NCBI GenBank assembly: GCA_900119535.1
Contig: FPJT01000003.1
Span: forward strand, 146,591 to 210,590
Reading direction: 5' to 3'
Source of the DNA: Ruminococcus sp. XPD3002
GTDB taxonomy: Bacteria; Bacillota; Clostridia; Oscillospirales; Ruminococcaceae
Length of the DNA: 64,000 nucleotides
Below are positions 55,495-64,000 of the stretch, in pieces (the first letter of the stretch is position 1; each line of letters starts with the position of its first letter). The position numbers were made by a program, and so were the translations under genes. The notes under the pieces are model-generated. The model searched no databases. It saw only the letters and a program-made list of their open reading frames with translations, and was not told the origin of the DNA.

Positions 55495-56238
55495 TCACGT
55501 AACGGAGCGGTAAAAATCAAGTGTAGGGAAATGTCTTTCAAGGTGGGAGGTCAGATAGCTTTCCGCAAATTCCGCAAGGACGTTCATGGAGTCCTCTGAC
55601 AGGCGGAAGTTGAAAATGCGCTCCATATCCGCAAGTACGATGTGCCTTACTGCGGTGAGGACGGACAGACCGACCTTCATGCAGCCTGTGGAGTCCCTGT
55701 CGCCGAAGCAGTCCTCGCAGCAGAAACTACCGTCGGAAATGGAGAAATAAAGGGACTGCGGCTCGTATTTTCCGCAGTTCCTGCAACCTACGATATCAGG
55801 CATGAAGCCTGTCTCGGACATGAGGCGGAGCTCGAAGATAGCTTTCAGCTGTACCTCGTCCCTTGTGCCTTTTTCAAGGAAGTGGAGGGTGTTGAGAAAG
55901 AGCCGCAGAACGTTTCCGCTGTCGGTGAGTTCGGCGGTGGAGTACCTGAGGACCTCCGCAAAATAGCCTGCAAGGGATATGCGTGAAACGGACTGACGGA
56001 GTCCGTAGAAGATATGTATGGGTTCTGCGCTGTTGAGGTAGAATCTGTCCCTGCGCTTGTCAACACAGAACCGTGAATAGGCGAAAAGCTGCGCGGAGCT
56101 TCCCGACTTGCCGTTTATCTTCCTTGCGCCCTTGACGGATATCTCCATAAGACCGTGTTCCTTGGTAAGAATATCAATAAACTTGTCCTGTTCGCCGACT
56201 ATCCGTTCTTTCAGGACTATTCCCTCTGTTATCGTCAT
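55495..56238 (-). CDS. recO: DNA repair protein RecO
   Basis: A 247-aa recombination mediator that loads RecA with RecR. The N-terminal OB fold begins TITEGIVLKERIVGEQDKF, and zinc cysteines occur in CRNCGKYEPQ and CCEDCFGD. The ATG at 56238 overlaps the end of the yqzL-like gene by 65 bp in another frame; a RBS-like AAAGGAAA precedes it. Confidence 0.92.
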   Translation of the reverse strand: MTITEGIVLKERIVGEQDKFIDILTKEHGLMEISVKGARKINGKSGSSAQLFAYSRFCVDKRRDRFYLNSAEPIHIFYGLRQSVSRISLAGYFAEVLRYSTAELTDSGNVLRLFLNTLHFLEKGTRDEVQLKAIFELRLMSETGFMPDIVGCRNCGKYEPQSLYFSISDGSFCCEDCFGDRDSTGCMKVGLSVLTAVRHIVLADMERIFNFRLSEDSMNVLAEFAESYLTSHLERHFPTLDFYRSVT

Positions 56239-56323
56239 TTTCCTTTTCCTTTTCGCTGCGGTAAGCAAGGTAATCGGCAATACTGCCTGTTGCGGCGAAC
56301 TTCTCCCACAGGTCTGCTGACAT
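56174..56323 (-). CDS. YqzL-like small protein
   Basis: A 49-aa ORF with a very strong RBS (GGAGGTGAGTTGC, ATG 56323). The core LWEKFAATGSIADYLAYRSE matches the YqzL family, which lies between era and recO in Bacillus and Clostridia, exactly as here. It overlaps recO by 65 bp in a different frame. Function unknown. Confidence 0.8.
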   Translation of the reverse strand: MSADLWEKFAATGSIADYLAYRSEKEKENDDNRGNSPERTDSRRTGQVY

Positions 56324-56440
56324 GCAACTCACCTCCGTGAGTATTGTCCGCAGAAACAGGAGCTTTATTCACCTGTACACAATAATTCCCGCTGCCCATA
56401 ACTGCTCCTGCCGGCACTTGTACTGTACGTCCACTTTTAT

Positions 56441-56645
56441 CGGGGCAAACCTTTCTGAGGAAAGGTTCTTCCCCGAACCCCTTTCCAAAGACTTTTTAGT
56501 CCAAATTTTTGCCCTACAGGGCGTTCCTCGTAAAAATTACGAACCTTGCAAGAATTGCAGAACGCCCTGTTGGACAAAAATTTAAATTGAAAGTTTTAGG
56601 AAGGGAGTTTGAGGGAGAACCCTTTTTCAAAAGGGTTTCCCTCAA
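56441..56645 (+). repeat. Structured repeat element, copy 2
   Basis: Left hairpin 56441-56475, central inverted repeat 56503-56526 with 56560-56583 (22 of 24 paired), right hairpin 56609-56645. Ends match copy 1 at 37494 while the central stem differs. It splits era from the yqzL-recO genes and accounts for most of the 384-bp gap 56324-56707; the rest shows nothing clear. Confidence 0.8.
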
Positions 56646-56707
56646 TGAAAGCGGATGTACCGCACAAATGCACAAAAGGAACAGTCAGGGCGGACGGGAA
56701 TGGGGTG

Positions 56708-57601
56708 TTATTTTTCAGACAAGCCGAAGCTTCTGATAAGTCCCTCTCTGTTTCGCCAGTCCTCTTTGACCTTGACCCAGCACTTCAGATTGACCTTTAT
56801 CCTGAAGAATTCCTCGAGTTCGATACGGGCAGCGGTTGAAGCCTTTTTGAGCATAGAACCGCCCTTGCCGATAACGATGCCCTTGTGGGACTCGCGTTCG
56901 CAGTAGATAACAGCCCTGATATCGAGGATATCCTTATCTTCACGTTCTTTCATTTCCTCTACTCCGACGGCAATACCGTGTGGTACTTCGTCGCTGAGGA
57001 GCTCCAGCAGCTTTTCACGTATCATCTCGCCTGCGATGACCTTTTCGGGCTGGTCGGTAATCATATCGTCGGGGAAGTAATGTATAGACTCCTCCGACAG
57101 CTTCATCATCTCGTCGATAACGATATCAACGCCGTTGTTCTCTGTGACGCTGACGGGTATTACAGCCCTGAAGCTTATCTTCGAGGTAAGCTCGGCGATA
57201 ACGGGTGCAAGCTCGTCCATACTTCTCAGCAGGTCAATCTTGTTGAGCACAAGGATAACGGGCATATTTGAATCATTCAGCGAGCGGAGCAGAGAAAGCT
57301 CCGACTCATTTATCTTTTTTTTGCAGTCCATCACAAAGACTACCGCATCTATATCCGTTACGGACTCTTTAACGGTGTTGAGCATATGCTCGCTGAGCTT
57401 GTTCACAGGCTTATGGAGTCCCGGAGTATCGAAGAAAACGAGCTGAACACCGTCGATATTCCTGATGCCTGTGATACGTGTACGGGTAGTCTGCGGCTTG
57501 CTGCTGACCGAGGCTATCTTCTCGCCCACGATAGCGTTAAGGAGGGATGATTTGCCTGCATTTGTCCTGCCTGCGATAGTTATGAAGGCTGTTCTGGACA
57601 T
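56708..57601 (-). CDS. era: GTPase Era
   Basis: A 297-aa GTPase needed for 30S ribosome assembly. G1 AGRTNAGKSSLLNA, G3 FFDTPGLHKP and G4 LVLNKIDLL are all present. A C-terminal KH domain carries GIVIGKGGSMLKK. It starts 2 bp after ybeY ends, so the CYTH-phoH-ybeY-era group is one operon. Confidence 0.96.
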   Translation of the reverse strand: MSRTAFITIAGRTNAGKSSLLNAIVGEKIASVSSKPQTTRTRITGIRNIDGVQLVFFDTPGLHKPVNKLSEHMLNTVKESVTDIDAVVFVMDCKKKINESELSLLRSLNDSNMPVILVLNKIDLLRSMDELAPVIAELTSKISFRAVIPVSVTENNGVDIVIDEMMKLSEESIHYFPDDMITDQPEKVIAGEMIREKLLELLSDEVPHGIAVGVEEMKEREDKDILDIRAVIYCERESHKGIVIGKGGSMLKKASTAARIELEEFFRIKVNLKCWVKVKEDWRNREGLIRSFGLSEK

Positions 57602-57603
57602 GG

Positions 57604-58113
57604 TCAGTTATCTCCCTGTGTAACGAAAGTAGCGTCTCTGGAGATACCGAGCTTTTCAAGTACGGATTCTTCCTTTTCACGCATTATGCGCTGGTCGAGC
57701 TGACTTGTCTCGTGGTCGTAGCCCAACAAATGGAGCATTGAATGTACTGTAAGGAAACCTATCTCACGCTCCAGTGAGTGGCCGAAGTTCTGAGCCTGTT
57801 TTACGGCAGTTTCCAGCGAAATAACAACGTCTCCGAGCTGAACTGCGCCTGTTTCGGGGTTGAGTTCAACGGTACCGTCCTCGCTTGTGAGGGGGAAGGA
57901 AAGAACGTCTGTAACGCTGTCCTTATTGCGGTATATCTTGTTAAGGTTCTTTATCTCGTTATTGCTTACGAAGGAAACGCTCACTTCCGCGTCCCTGCCG
58001 AACTTCTCGGTAGTAAGCACAGCCTGACAGCATCTTCTGATGAGCAGTCTGATACCGACGGGGACCTTCACCTCGGTCTGGTTATTTTTAACGTATACTT
58101 TAAGCTTAGGCAT
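57604..58113 (-). CDS. ybeY: Endoribonuclease YbeY (rRNA maturation)
   Basis: A 169-aa metal-dependent RNase for 16S rRNA processing. The zinc motif HSMLHLLGYDH is intact, and KDSVTDVLSFPL is the family signature. ATG 58113 (RBS AAGGGAG) overlaps phoH by 8 bp; an upstream ATG would add 36 residues inside phoH. Confidence 0.94.
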   Translation of the reverse strand: MPKLKVYVKNNQTEVKVPVGIRLLIRRCCQAVLTTEKFGRDAEVSVSFVSNNEIKNLNKIYRNKDSVTDVLSFPLTSEDGTVELNPETGAVQLGDVVISLETAVKQAQNFGHSLEREIGFLTVHSMLHLLGYDHETSQLDQRIMREKEESVLEKLGISRDATFVTQGDN

Positions 58114-59077
58114 GATTTTTAGCTCTCCCTTCGTTGAATTTTTCATATGCCTTGATAATGTCCTGCACGAGCTTATGGCGCACGACATCCTTTTCAGTAA
58201 ATCTGTGTATATCGATGTCATCGATACCCTTCAGCACCTTTATCGCCTCTACGAGTCCCGATTTTTTTGCATCGGGGAGGTCTATCTGGGTGATATCGCC
58301 CGTAATGACCATACGGCTCTCGTTTCCGAGACGGGTGAGGAACATTTTAATCTGTTCCGAGGTGGTGTTCTGAGCCTCATCAAGGATGATGAAGGCTTCG
58401 TCGAGGGTACGTCCTCGCATGTAGGCAAGGGGAGCGACCTCGATTATCCCTTTTTCCATATATCGTGAAAAGCTTTCCGCACCGAACATGTCGAAAAGTG
58501 CATCATACAGCGGTCTGAGGTAAGGATCGACCTTATCCTGAAGATCGCCGGGCAGGAATCCGAGCTTCTCGCCTGCCTCAACGGCGGGACGGGTGAGGAT
58601 TATCTTTTTTATCTTTCTTTCGCGGAAGGCTTTTACAGCCATAGCCACAGCGAGGTAGGTCTTACCCGTACCTGCGGGACCGATGCCGAGAACAATGGTA
58701 TTATTGGCGATAGCGTCGATATAGCGCTTCTGACCGACGGTTCTCGCCCTTACTATCCTTCCCGACGAAGTAACGCAAACGCCGTCGCCTTTGAGTTCCT
58801 CGAGCTGTTCCTCGATGCCCTCCTGCACCATAGAGGTGACGTATCTCACTGTCTGTTCGCTGACGGACTGTCCCCTGCCTGCGATCTTAGTGAGGTGTTC
58901 CACAGCCTTAGCGGCTGCTGCGACGTTGTTTTCCTCGCCGATTATCTTTATCCTGCCGTCTCTGTCGACTATAGAGACGCCGTATTCCTTCTGGATATTT
59001 CCGATATGTCCGTCGAACTGACCGAATATCTCGGATATCTGTTCGGGGTTTGTAATATCAATGTATCTTTCTGCCAT
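58106..59077 (-). CDS. PhoH-family ATPase
   Basis: A 323-aa P-loop protein of the PhoH/YlaK group, usually next to ybeY. Walker A GPAGTGKTYLAVA and Walker B AFIILDEAQNT are clear; an N-terminal KH-like region precedes them. Probably an RNA-linked ATPase. Its ATG overlaps the stop of the CYTH gene by one base (TGATG). Confidence 0.92.
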   Translation of the reverse strand: MAERYIDITNPEQISEIFGQFDGHIGNIQKEYGVSIVDRDGRIKIIGEENNVAAAAKAVEHLTKIAGRGQSVSEQTVRYVTSMVQEGIEEQLEELKGDGVCVTSSGRIVRARTVGQKRYIDAIANNTIVLGIGPAGTGKTYLAVAMAVKAFRERKIKKIILTRPAVEAGEKLGFLPGDLQDKVDPYLRPLYDALFDMFGAESFSRYMEKGIIEVAPLAYMRGRTLDEAFIILDEAQNTTSEQIKMFLTRLGNESRMVITGDITQIDLPDAKKSGLVEAIKVLKGIDDIDIHRFTEKDVVRHKLVQDIIKAYEKFNEGRAKNHA

Positions 59078-59607
59078 CAGACAACTCCATTCTGTGCTGC
59101 GACGCTGATCTTTTCGGGGAATGTGCCTGCATTTGCAAGGGCAGCGTTTGAATACCGCTTATCCCCTGTTATCTCCTTGATGACTTTTACGTTATCAGGG
59201 AAGAAGATCTTCTGTGAAGGCTCTTCGAGTTCAAGCTCCATAACGGCGAGCGTGTCCGAAAAGGGGTAGGTATCGAGCTCGAACAGCTGTTCCCTGTAGA
59301 GGAAGCAGTGTCTTACTTTGACGATAGGCACGCAGTCTGTCCTGCGCTGTTCGAGGAGAAGTCCGTACTCTTTCTCGCTTACCGAGCGTTCGTCCTCACG
59401 TCTTGTAACATCGTCGATGAAAACCTTTTCGGTATAGGTGTAGCTTATCCTGCCGTTTTCTGCAATTCTTCTGACTCTCCTCTGAGAGTCGCCTGCACCG
59501 TTTGTAAGATAGGTCTGAATGATGCTGACAGTGCGTTTCAGGTCGAGCTTTTTAAGGTCGGGAAGCTCGACGAGAAACTTTCTTTCTATTTCTAATCCCT
59601 CGGGCAT
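59077..59607 (-). CDS. CYTH-domain protein (triphosphate tunnel metalloenzyme)
   Basis: A 176-aa protein with the defining EIERKFLV motif at the N-terminus and alternating charged strands (RVRRIAENGRISYTYTEK, FELDTYPFS, MELELEEP). Members cleave tripolyphosphate or make cAMP; the substrate here is unknown. ATG 59607 follows GGAGTTGTG. It is the first gene of the phoH-ybeY-era operon. Confidence 0.88.
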   Translation of the reverse strand: MPEGLEIERKFLVELPDLKKLDLKRTVSIIQTYLTNGAGDSQRRVRRIAENGRISYTYTEKVFIDDVTRREDERSVSEKEYGLLLEQRRTDCVPIVKVRHCFLYREQLFELDTYPFSDTLAVMELELEEPSQKIFFPDNVKVIKEITGDKRYSNAALANAGTFPEKISVAAQNGVV

Positions 59608-59783
59608 TATCACAACTCCTGTACCGCAATGCGGCAAAATTACCTTTCGGCACTCTCGTCCGAAAAGTTTTACATAATATATTATAGTACTTTTTTTGAA
59701 TATTGTCAACAAAAAATTTATCTGCGGAATCTGCAAATTCATGAAAAGGTCTAAACGATGTTAAAAACAAAGAGAGAAAAGGT

Positions 59784-60542
59784 TCACACAATGTCCCTGA
59801 GTATCATGTTATAGGGAGCATACATAACGTGCTGAGCGACCTGCTGAGGGCTCACATACACCCTTTTTTCGTCGTATTCACAGCGCGGCAGAGTGAAGCA
59901 GAGCGCATTTTTCTTTGCTGCGAATTTACCGCCGAGCTTTTCCGCAAGAACTTCAAAGATCTCGGGGTAGAACCTCTCGATCATGCCGACTCCGCTCATA
60001 AGAGCATCCTTCACCTCACGGGGATCGAAGCTGTCGGCACTTACGCTGATAGTAACGGACTTCGGCTTGGCTGTACATGAGTAGGTTATCTCCTTTGCGC
60101 CGCCCATTTTAAGAGCTCTTACAGCACCGACAAGCATGAAATTGAGGGTTCTGAAGCTTGCATCGATGCAGAGGCTCTTGTCGATCTTTTCGGCTTTGAC
60201 CGCACATTTTCTCTTAAGCACCTTCTTGCAGCCTTTGACTACCTCGTCGATATGAGCCGCAACGGGAACGCAGTAGAGTTCGGGCTCGTTGCCGCCGCAG
60301 TGGTCCGCAAGAACGGCGTTGAGCTCTGTGTTGTGGATGAGAACTCCGCACATCTTTCTGATGCTCTCGATGGCGTTCTCCTCCTTCTTTTTTGTTGTAC
60401 CGAAGTCCTCACACGCACTCAGGATGCATGTAGCAACGATCCTTGAAGTTTCGCCGCTGAATCTCACGAAATCCAGGGCAAAATCCTCCTCGAAGAATTT
60501 TTCCATTGCAGCTTTTTTGTCAGCTTTTTTCTTACTATCCAT
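59784..60542 (-). CDS. Hypothetical protein, degenerate histidine-kinase-like ATPase fold
   Basis: A 252-aa protein not confidently recognised. The pattern resembles a two-helix histidine-kinase dimer domain followed by a HATPase fold: FSGETSRIVATCILSACEDF, then FMLVGAVRALKMGGAKEITY in place of the N-box, and GVGMIERFYPEIFEVLAEKL then FTLP at the end. No phospho-acceptor His or clear ATP-lid glycines are seen, so it may be a regulator without kinase activity. RBS AGGAGGG. Three GTAACT-type repeats lie in its leader. Confidence 0.65.
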   Translation of the reverse strand: MDSKKKADKKAAMEKFFEEDFALDFVRFSGETSRIVATCILSACEDFGTTKKKEENAIESIRKMCGVLIHNTELNAVLADHCGGNEPELYCVPVAAHIDEVVKGCKKVLKRKCAVKAEKIDKSLCIDASFRTLNFMLVGAVRALKMGGAKEITYSCTAKPKSVTISVSADSFDPREVKDALMSGVGMIERFYPEIFEVLAEKLGGKFAAKKNALCFTLPRCEYDEKRVYVSPQQVAQHVMYAPYNMILRDIV

Positions 60543-60757
60543 AATGATTACCCTCCTATCGCTTGGTTACTTTTGTTTTAACGTAACTATATTTGTACCA
60601 ATGTAACTATTTGATAAGTATATTATACTACATAATGACCAAAAATGGAATACTTTTTCGTGATTTTTACTCCCTGTCATTTTCAACAATTTTCTGCTGT
60701 TGAAACTGTATGGATTCTACTTTTCTTTATAAATCCGTTATTTTTTTATCTAACCCC

Positions 60758-60786
60758 TTGAAATATTTTCCGCAGTGAGTTATAAT
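60758..60786 (+). promoter_or_regulatory. Promoter of gap
   Basis: TTGAAA (60758-60763) and TATAAT (60781-60786) with a 17-bp spacer, 33 bp before the gap ATG. Confidence 0.8.
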
Positions 60787-60819
60787 AAGATTATAAATTT
60801 TTTAGGAGGTATATCCACT

Positions 60820-61857
60820 ATGTCAGTTAAAGTTGCTATTAATGGTTTCGGCCGTATCGGTCGTCTTGCATTCAGACAGATGTTTGATGCTGAGGGTTAT
60901 GAGGTAGTTGCAATCAACGACCTTACAAAGCCTTCAATGCTCGCACAGCTCCTTAAGTATGATACTGCTCAGGGCGGCTACTGCGGAAGAATCGGTGAGA
61001 ATCTTCACACTGTTACTGCTGACGACGAGGCTGGTACAATCACTGTTGACGGCAAGACACTTACAATCTATGCAAAGGCTAACGCTGCTGAGCTTCCTTG
61101 GGGCGAGATCGGCGTAGACGTTGTTCTTGAGTGTACAGGTTTCTACTGCTCAAAGGAAAAGTCACAGGCTCATATCGATGCCGGTGCTAAGAAGGTTGTT
61201 ATCTCTGCTCCTGCAGGCAACGATCTTCCTACAATCGTTTACAGCGTTAACGAGAAGACTCTTACAAAGGATGACAAGATCATCTCTGCTGCTTCATGCA
61301 CAACAAACTGCCTCGCTCCTATGGCTAAGGCTCTCAACGACTATGCTCCTATCCAGAGCGGTATCATGAGCACTATCCACGCTTACACAGGCGATCAGAT
61401 GATCCTTGACGGTCCTCACAGAAAGGGCGACTACAGAAGAGCAAGAGCCGGTGCTGCAAACATCGTTCCTAACTCAACAGGTGCTGCTAAGGCAATCGGC
61501 CTTGTTATCCCTGAGCTCAACGGCAAGCTCATCGGTTCTGCACAGAGAGTTCCTGTTCCAACAGGTTCTACAACAATCCTCACAGCTGTTGTTAAGGGCA
61601 GCAACGTTACTAAGGACGGCATCAACGCTGCAATGAAGGCTGCTGCTTCAGAGTCATTCGGCTACAACGAGGATCAGATCGTTTCTTCTGACGTTATCGG
61701 CATGAGATACGGTTCACTCTTCGATGCTACACAGACAATGGTTTCTGAGATCGGCGACGGCCTCTACGAGGTTCAGGTTGTTTCTTGGTACGACAACGAG
61801 AATTCTTACACATCACAGATGGTAAGAACAATCAAGTACTTTGCAGAGCTTGGCTAA
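60820..61857 (+). CDS. gap: Glyceraldehyde-3-phosphate dehydrogenase
   Basis: A 345-aa glycolytic enzyme. NAD loop [13 protein letters not shown], catalytic Cys in [15 protein letters not shown], and [16 protein letters not shown] at the C-terminus. ATG 60820 follows TAGGAGG; an upstream ATG lacks one. Codon use is strongly biased (repeated GCT, AAG, CTT), as expected for very high expression. Confidence 0.97.
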   Translation: MSVKVAINGFGRIGRLAFRQMFDAEGYEVVAINDLTKPSMLAQLLKYDTAQGGYCGRIGENLHTVTADDEAGTITVDGKTLTIYAKANAAELPWGEIGVDVVLECTGFYCSKEKSQAHIDAGAKKVVISAPAGNDLPTIVYSVNEKTLTKDDKIISAASCTTNCLAPMAKALNDYAPIQSGIMSTIHAYTGDQMILDGPHRKGDYRRARAGAANIVPNSTGAAKAIGLVIPELNGKLIGSAQRVPVPTGSTTILTAVVKGSNVTKDGINAAMKAAASESFGYNEDQIVSSDVIGMRYGSLFDATQTMVSEIGDGLYEVQVVSWYDNENSYTSQMVRTIKYFAELG

Positions 61858-61880
61858 TAACTGATATTTTGCAATATTTT

Positions 61881-61908
61881 AAGGGCGTTCTTCGGAGCGC
61901 CCTTTTTA
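61881..61908 (+). terminator. Terminator of gap
   Basis: AAGGGCGTTC, TTCG loop, GAGCGCCCTT, then TTT. Confidence 0.9.
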
Positions 61909-62075
61909 ATTCGGGATCTAATTACGCATTAAAGGGGCGCACAATGGGCGCCCCTGCTGCTTTCTACTTTCTGCGCTCTGATTACTTTGCTTGACTTTAT
62001 CGGTTCATTCTGATATAATAAAGGTGTTACTTCGGGCTTTATCATTATAAACCCGACAAAAACAGGAGGATGATT

Positions 62076-62801
62076 ATGAAAAAACATATTTGCCTTATCT
62101 GTCTGGCAGCTCTTATGCTGACAGGCTGCGGAAGCAAAGCTTCTCAGGACAACACAACTGCATCAGGCAATACAGCAGGTAACAGCGCCGGCGCCGATGC
62201 TCAGAACACACCGGCAGATGATAAGAAAGACGAGACCGCAGAGGAAGAGATCGTTTATTCGGATAATTATGACACAAAATTCTCTATTCCTCGTCCCGCA
62301 TCACTGAAAAAAATGCCGAATAGAAGCGACATTATATATGCGACAAAGACATACTTGGACGAAGAATTTTTAAGCGGAGAGACATTATATGATGAAAACG
62401 AGGTCGTTTTCTTTCACAATTTGATGTTCTACAACAATGATAATGTTGAGTGTAATCTTGATACATTATTGGAGGATCACTTTCTTGACAGATTAAGTAC
62501 CGCTCTGTGGAACTGTTATGATGAACATGCCGAAGATTTTTCAAGATATACCATTGAAGAGAGCACTGAGGAAGATTTTCTCGGAACACCTGCACGCCGT
62601 ATTTCTGGTACAGTCAAAGTAGGCTCCGACTCTAAAGGCGATTACACTGACGTTCACTTTATTGCACATCTCTGCATACCTGAGACAAACCGTCCTTTCA
62701 TGACCTTCACCTGCACAGCTTCAAATGATAAAGAAAAGCTCGACACCATGACACATATCGCAGACCTGATAGTTACGAAAATAAAGAAATACGAAGTCTG
62801 A
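62076..62801 (+). CDS. Lipoprotein of unknown function
   Basis: A 241-aa exported lipoprotein (lipobox LMLTGCGSK) with a low-complexity Ala/Asn/Thr/Asp stretch to about residue 58 and one globular domain without a recognised family. Of two in-frame ATGs the second is chosen, since AGGAGG is six bases upstream of it and touches the first. It has its own terminator. Confidence 0.8.
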   Translation: MKKHICLICLAALMLTGCGSKASQDNTTASGNTAGNSAGADAQNTPADDKKDETAEEEIVYSDNYDTKFSIPRPASLKKMPNRSDIIYATKTYLDEEFLSGETLYDENEVVFFHNLMFYNNDNVECNLDTLLEDHFLDRLSTALWNCYDEHAEDFSRYTIEESTEEDFLGTPARRISGTVKVGSDSKGDYTDVHFIAHLCIPETNRPFMTFTCTASNDKEKLDTMTHIADLIVTKIKKYEV

Positions 62802-62814
62802 TCTCAGCATACAC

Positions 62815-62842
62815 AGTGCGTTCCTCAGGGAGCGCACTTTTT
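62815..62842 (+). terminator. Terminator of the lipoprotein gene
   Basis: AGTGCGTTCC, TCAG loop, GGAGCGCACT, then TTTT. Confidence 0.88.
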
Positions 62843-63049
62843 AATTCGGAATTATTGCGTCCCATGACGGGGACGTGTTTAAATTCTGGATAAACGCACA
62901 ATTCCCCGTAACCCTGATACCTTGTAGGGGCAGCTTTTGGCAGTCCGCAAAATCCAATATATACGGTTAAATACAGCGGAACGCCGAGGGCGCCGTCCCC
63001 TACTTAGCTCTTAGCTCTGAACTCTGAATTGTAAATTTTCTGTTAAATG

Positions 63050-63260
63050 TGGGATTTCATTCAACCTTTTTAGGTTGAACGGCATTCCTTTACACGCCTA
63101 TTATGAGGGACGTTCACAACAGCATTCCCGATGATAACGTAAAGGGTTACGGAAAACCGTAATTCCCTAAAACGGGAACAGTTACCGAAAACGGGAACCC
63201 ACTGTTCCCGAAAACGGGAATGCTAACGTTCCTGAAAACGGGAACCATACATATAAAGAA
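63050..63260. repeat. Cluster of short hairpins with AAAA/TTTT loops
   Basis: Part of the 648-bp gap 62802-63449. TTCAACCT-TTTT-AGGTTGAA, TTACGG-AAAA-CCGTAA, then four copies around a CGGGAA arm (63173, 63192, 63215, 63239), each a 5- to 6-bp stem on an AAAA or TAAAA loop. Read as protein, one frame gives PKTGTVTENGNPLFPKTGML and more up to TAA, like the tail of some plasmid/phage replication initiators, so it may be a gene remnant. The rest of the gap is non-coding with GC-rich short inverted repeats. Confidence 0.5.
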
Positions 63261-63375
63261 AATAAAAGAAAGATATAAAGAAATTGAAAGAAAGACAGTC
63301 CCCCTTCGATACGAAACAAATCATTTCCCTTATAAATATTTTCTGAAATAAACCTGTTTCGGACTTCAATAACTG

Positions 63376-63404
63376 TTGATTTTATCTGAGAGATGTGTTA
63401 TAAT
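63376..63404 (+). promoter_or_regulatory. Promoter of the zinc-ribbon gene
   Basis: TTGATT (63376-63381) and TATAAT (63399-63404), spacer 17 bp, 45 bp upstream of the ATG at 63450. Confidence 0.75.
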
Positions 63405-63449
63405 ATAATTATCATTCAGTACGGATATGTACAAGTAAGGAGGTAAGTA

Positions 63450-64000
63450 ATGGAAGCAAAGAAATTAATAAGATTGAGATGTCCTGAATGTAAAGAGAGG
63501 TTATATGCTGAGAAAGGCGTTGAACACTGGTACTGCGGTTACTGCGGATTCAGAATAAACGATATTGCCGAGGCTGCGGACAAGCAGCTCAAAGTCAAGG
63601 CTGTAATGCAGGCTCCGCCCAAAAAGAACGTTGAAGCACCAAAGCCCCTCCACGAGGAAAAGGCTCTCACAGCAGCAGAAAAAGAAAGAAAGGCTATGGC
63701 AGAGGCAGACATCTCTGTGGGAATGTTCGATATCACCGACGCTAATGCAGTCGACGACGACATCACAAAGCCTAAGAACACCAATGTATCATGGATAAAG
63801 AGGCCGCACGGCACTATGCCCGGTTTCCCTGATGCTAAGTCCGCTGCAAAGCCTACAGTACCCGATATCGGCATCCCCGATCTCCCTACGACACCAGAAG
63901 TCAAGGCACCAGAAGTTCCAAAAGTCCCGGAAGTAAAGGCACCAGAGGCACCAAAGGTTCCCGAAATCAAGGCACCGGAAGCTCCTAAGGTTCCCGAAAT
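63450..64000 (+). CDS. Zinc-ribbon protein with Pro/Lys/Glu repeats (3' end cut by window)
   Basis: The frame is open from ATG 63450 (RBS AAGGAGG) to the window edge. Two CxxC pairs (RCPECKERL, WYCGYCGF) form a zinc ribbon at residues 10-40. A charged linker follows, then from about residue 125 a repeat of KAPEVPKVPE / KAPEAPKVPE units that continues past the end. No known function. Confidence 0.8.
   Translation, partial: MEAKKLIRLRCPECKERLYAEKGVEHWYCGYCGFRINDIAEAADKQLKVKAVMQAPPKKNVEAPKPLHEEKALTAAEKERKAMAEADISVGMFDITDANAVDDDITKPKNTNVSWIKRPHGTMPGFPDAKSAAKPTVPDIGIPDLPTTPEVKAPEVPKVPEVKAPEAPKVPEIKAPEAPKVPE

Noticed and set aside
63162-63246. CRISPR array from the repeated CGGGAA hairpins
   Set aside because: Units are only about 20 bp apart with no spacers of constant length, and no cas genes are in the window.

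Overview
The window looks like chromosomal DNA of a fibrolytic, cellulosome-type Ruminococcus (Oscillospiraceae, Firmicutes; near R. flavefaciens or R. champanellensis). The basis is several type I dockerin modules on secreted proteins, a GH11 xylanase with a CBM22-type module, a GH43 arabinanase with ricin-type lectin modules, the DapL route to diaminopimelate, glutamine synthetase III, and Firmicute-style promoters and ribosome binding sites. The species call is inference; no 16S gene is present.

Region 1 (1-20 kb) is secretion and fibre breakdown. It holds a truncated phosphate-binding-protein-like lipoprotein, a giant BspA-type LRR protein with a Thr-rich linker and dockerin, the xylanase, a protein with an internal dockerin, and an ECF sigma factor. 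The sigma factor overlaps an anti-sigma-like ORF that runs in frame into a dockerin protein with its own RBS and signal peptide. A GNAT gene with a possible leader peptide, a secreted dockerin-flavodoxin behind a two-operator promoter, and the arabinanase follow.

Region 2 (20-37.4 kb) is a nitrogen assimilation island built around one divergent control region. Leftward run amt-PII fusion, pyrG, glnN, dapF and dapL. Rightward run gltB, gltD, a glutamine-synthetase-I-like gene, an ANTAR response regulator and purF. Both leaders have a strong promoter followed by an intrinsic terminator, and a small AAGG hexaloop hairpin that overlaps the terminator arm. This fits antitermination by the ANTAR protein encoded in the right arm.

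Region 3 (37.4-44 kb) has an acyltransferase, a CotH-like lipoprotein, a frameshifted glutamate-cysteine ligase-like gene, and ThiF/MoeB/rhodanese sulfur-activation genes.

Region 4 (44-51.4 kb) is the most unusual part: a nitrogenase-like locus. It has a LysR regulator, NifD- and NifK-like component 1 subunits with all six P-cluster cysteines, NifX-like, NifB, NifH and a DUF1858 protein, but no NifE/NifN. Three transcription units share the same promoter signature (TTGGACAA, TATAAT, CATACC). Two of them begin with homologous, apparently undescribed small proteins (41 and 28 aa).

Region 5 (51.4-64 kb) is mostly housekeeping: tRNA-Leu, mutS2, recO, a yqzL-like gene, era, ybeY, phoH, CYTH and gap, plus a lipoprotein and a truncated zinc-ribbon protein. 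About 205-210 bp structured repeat elements lie at 37.5 and 56.5 kb, with a partial third copy at 15.0 kb.
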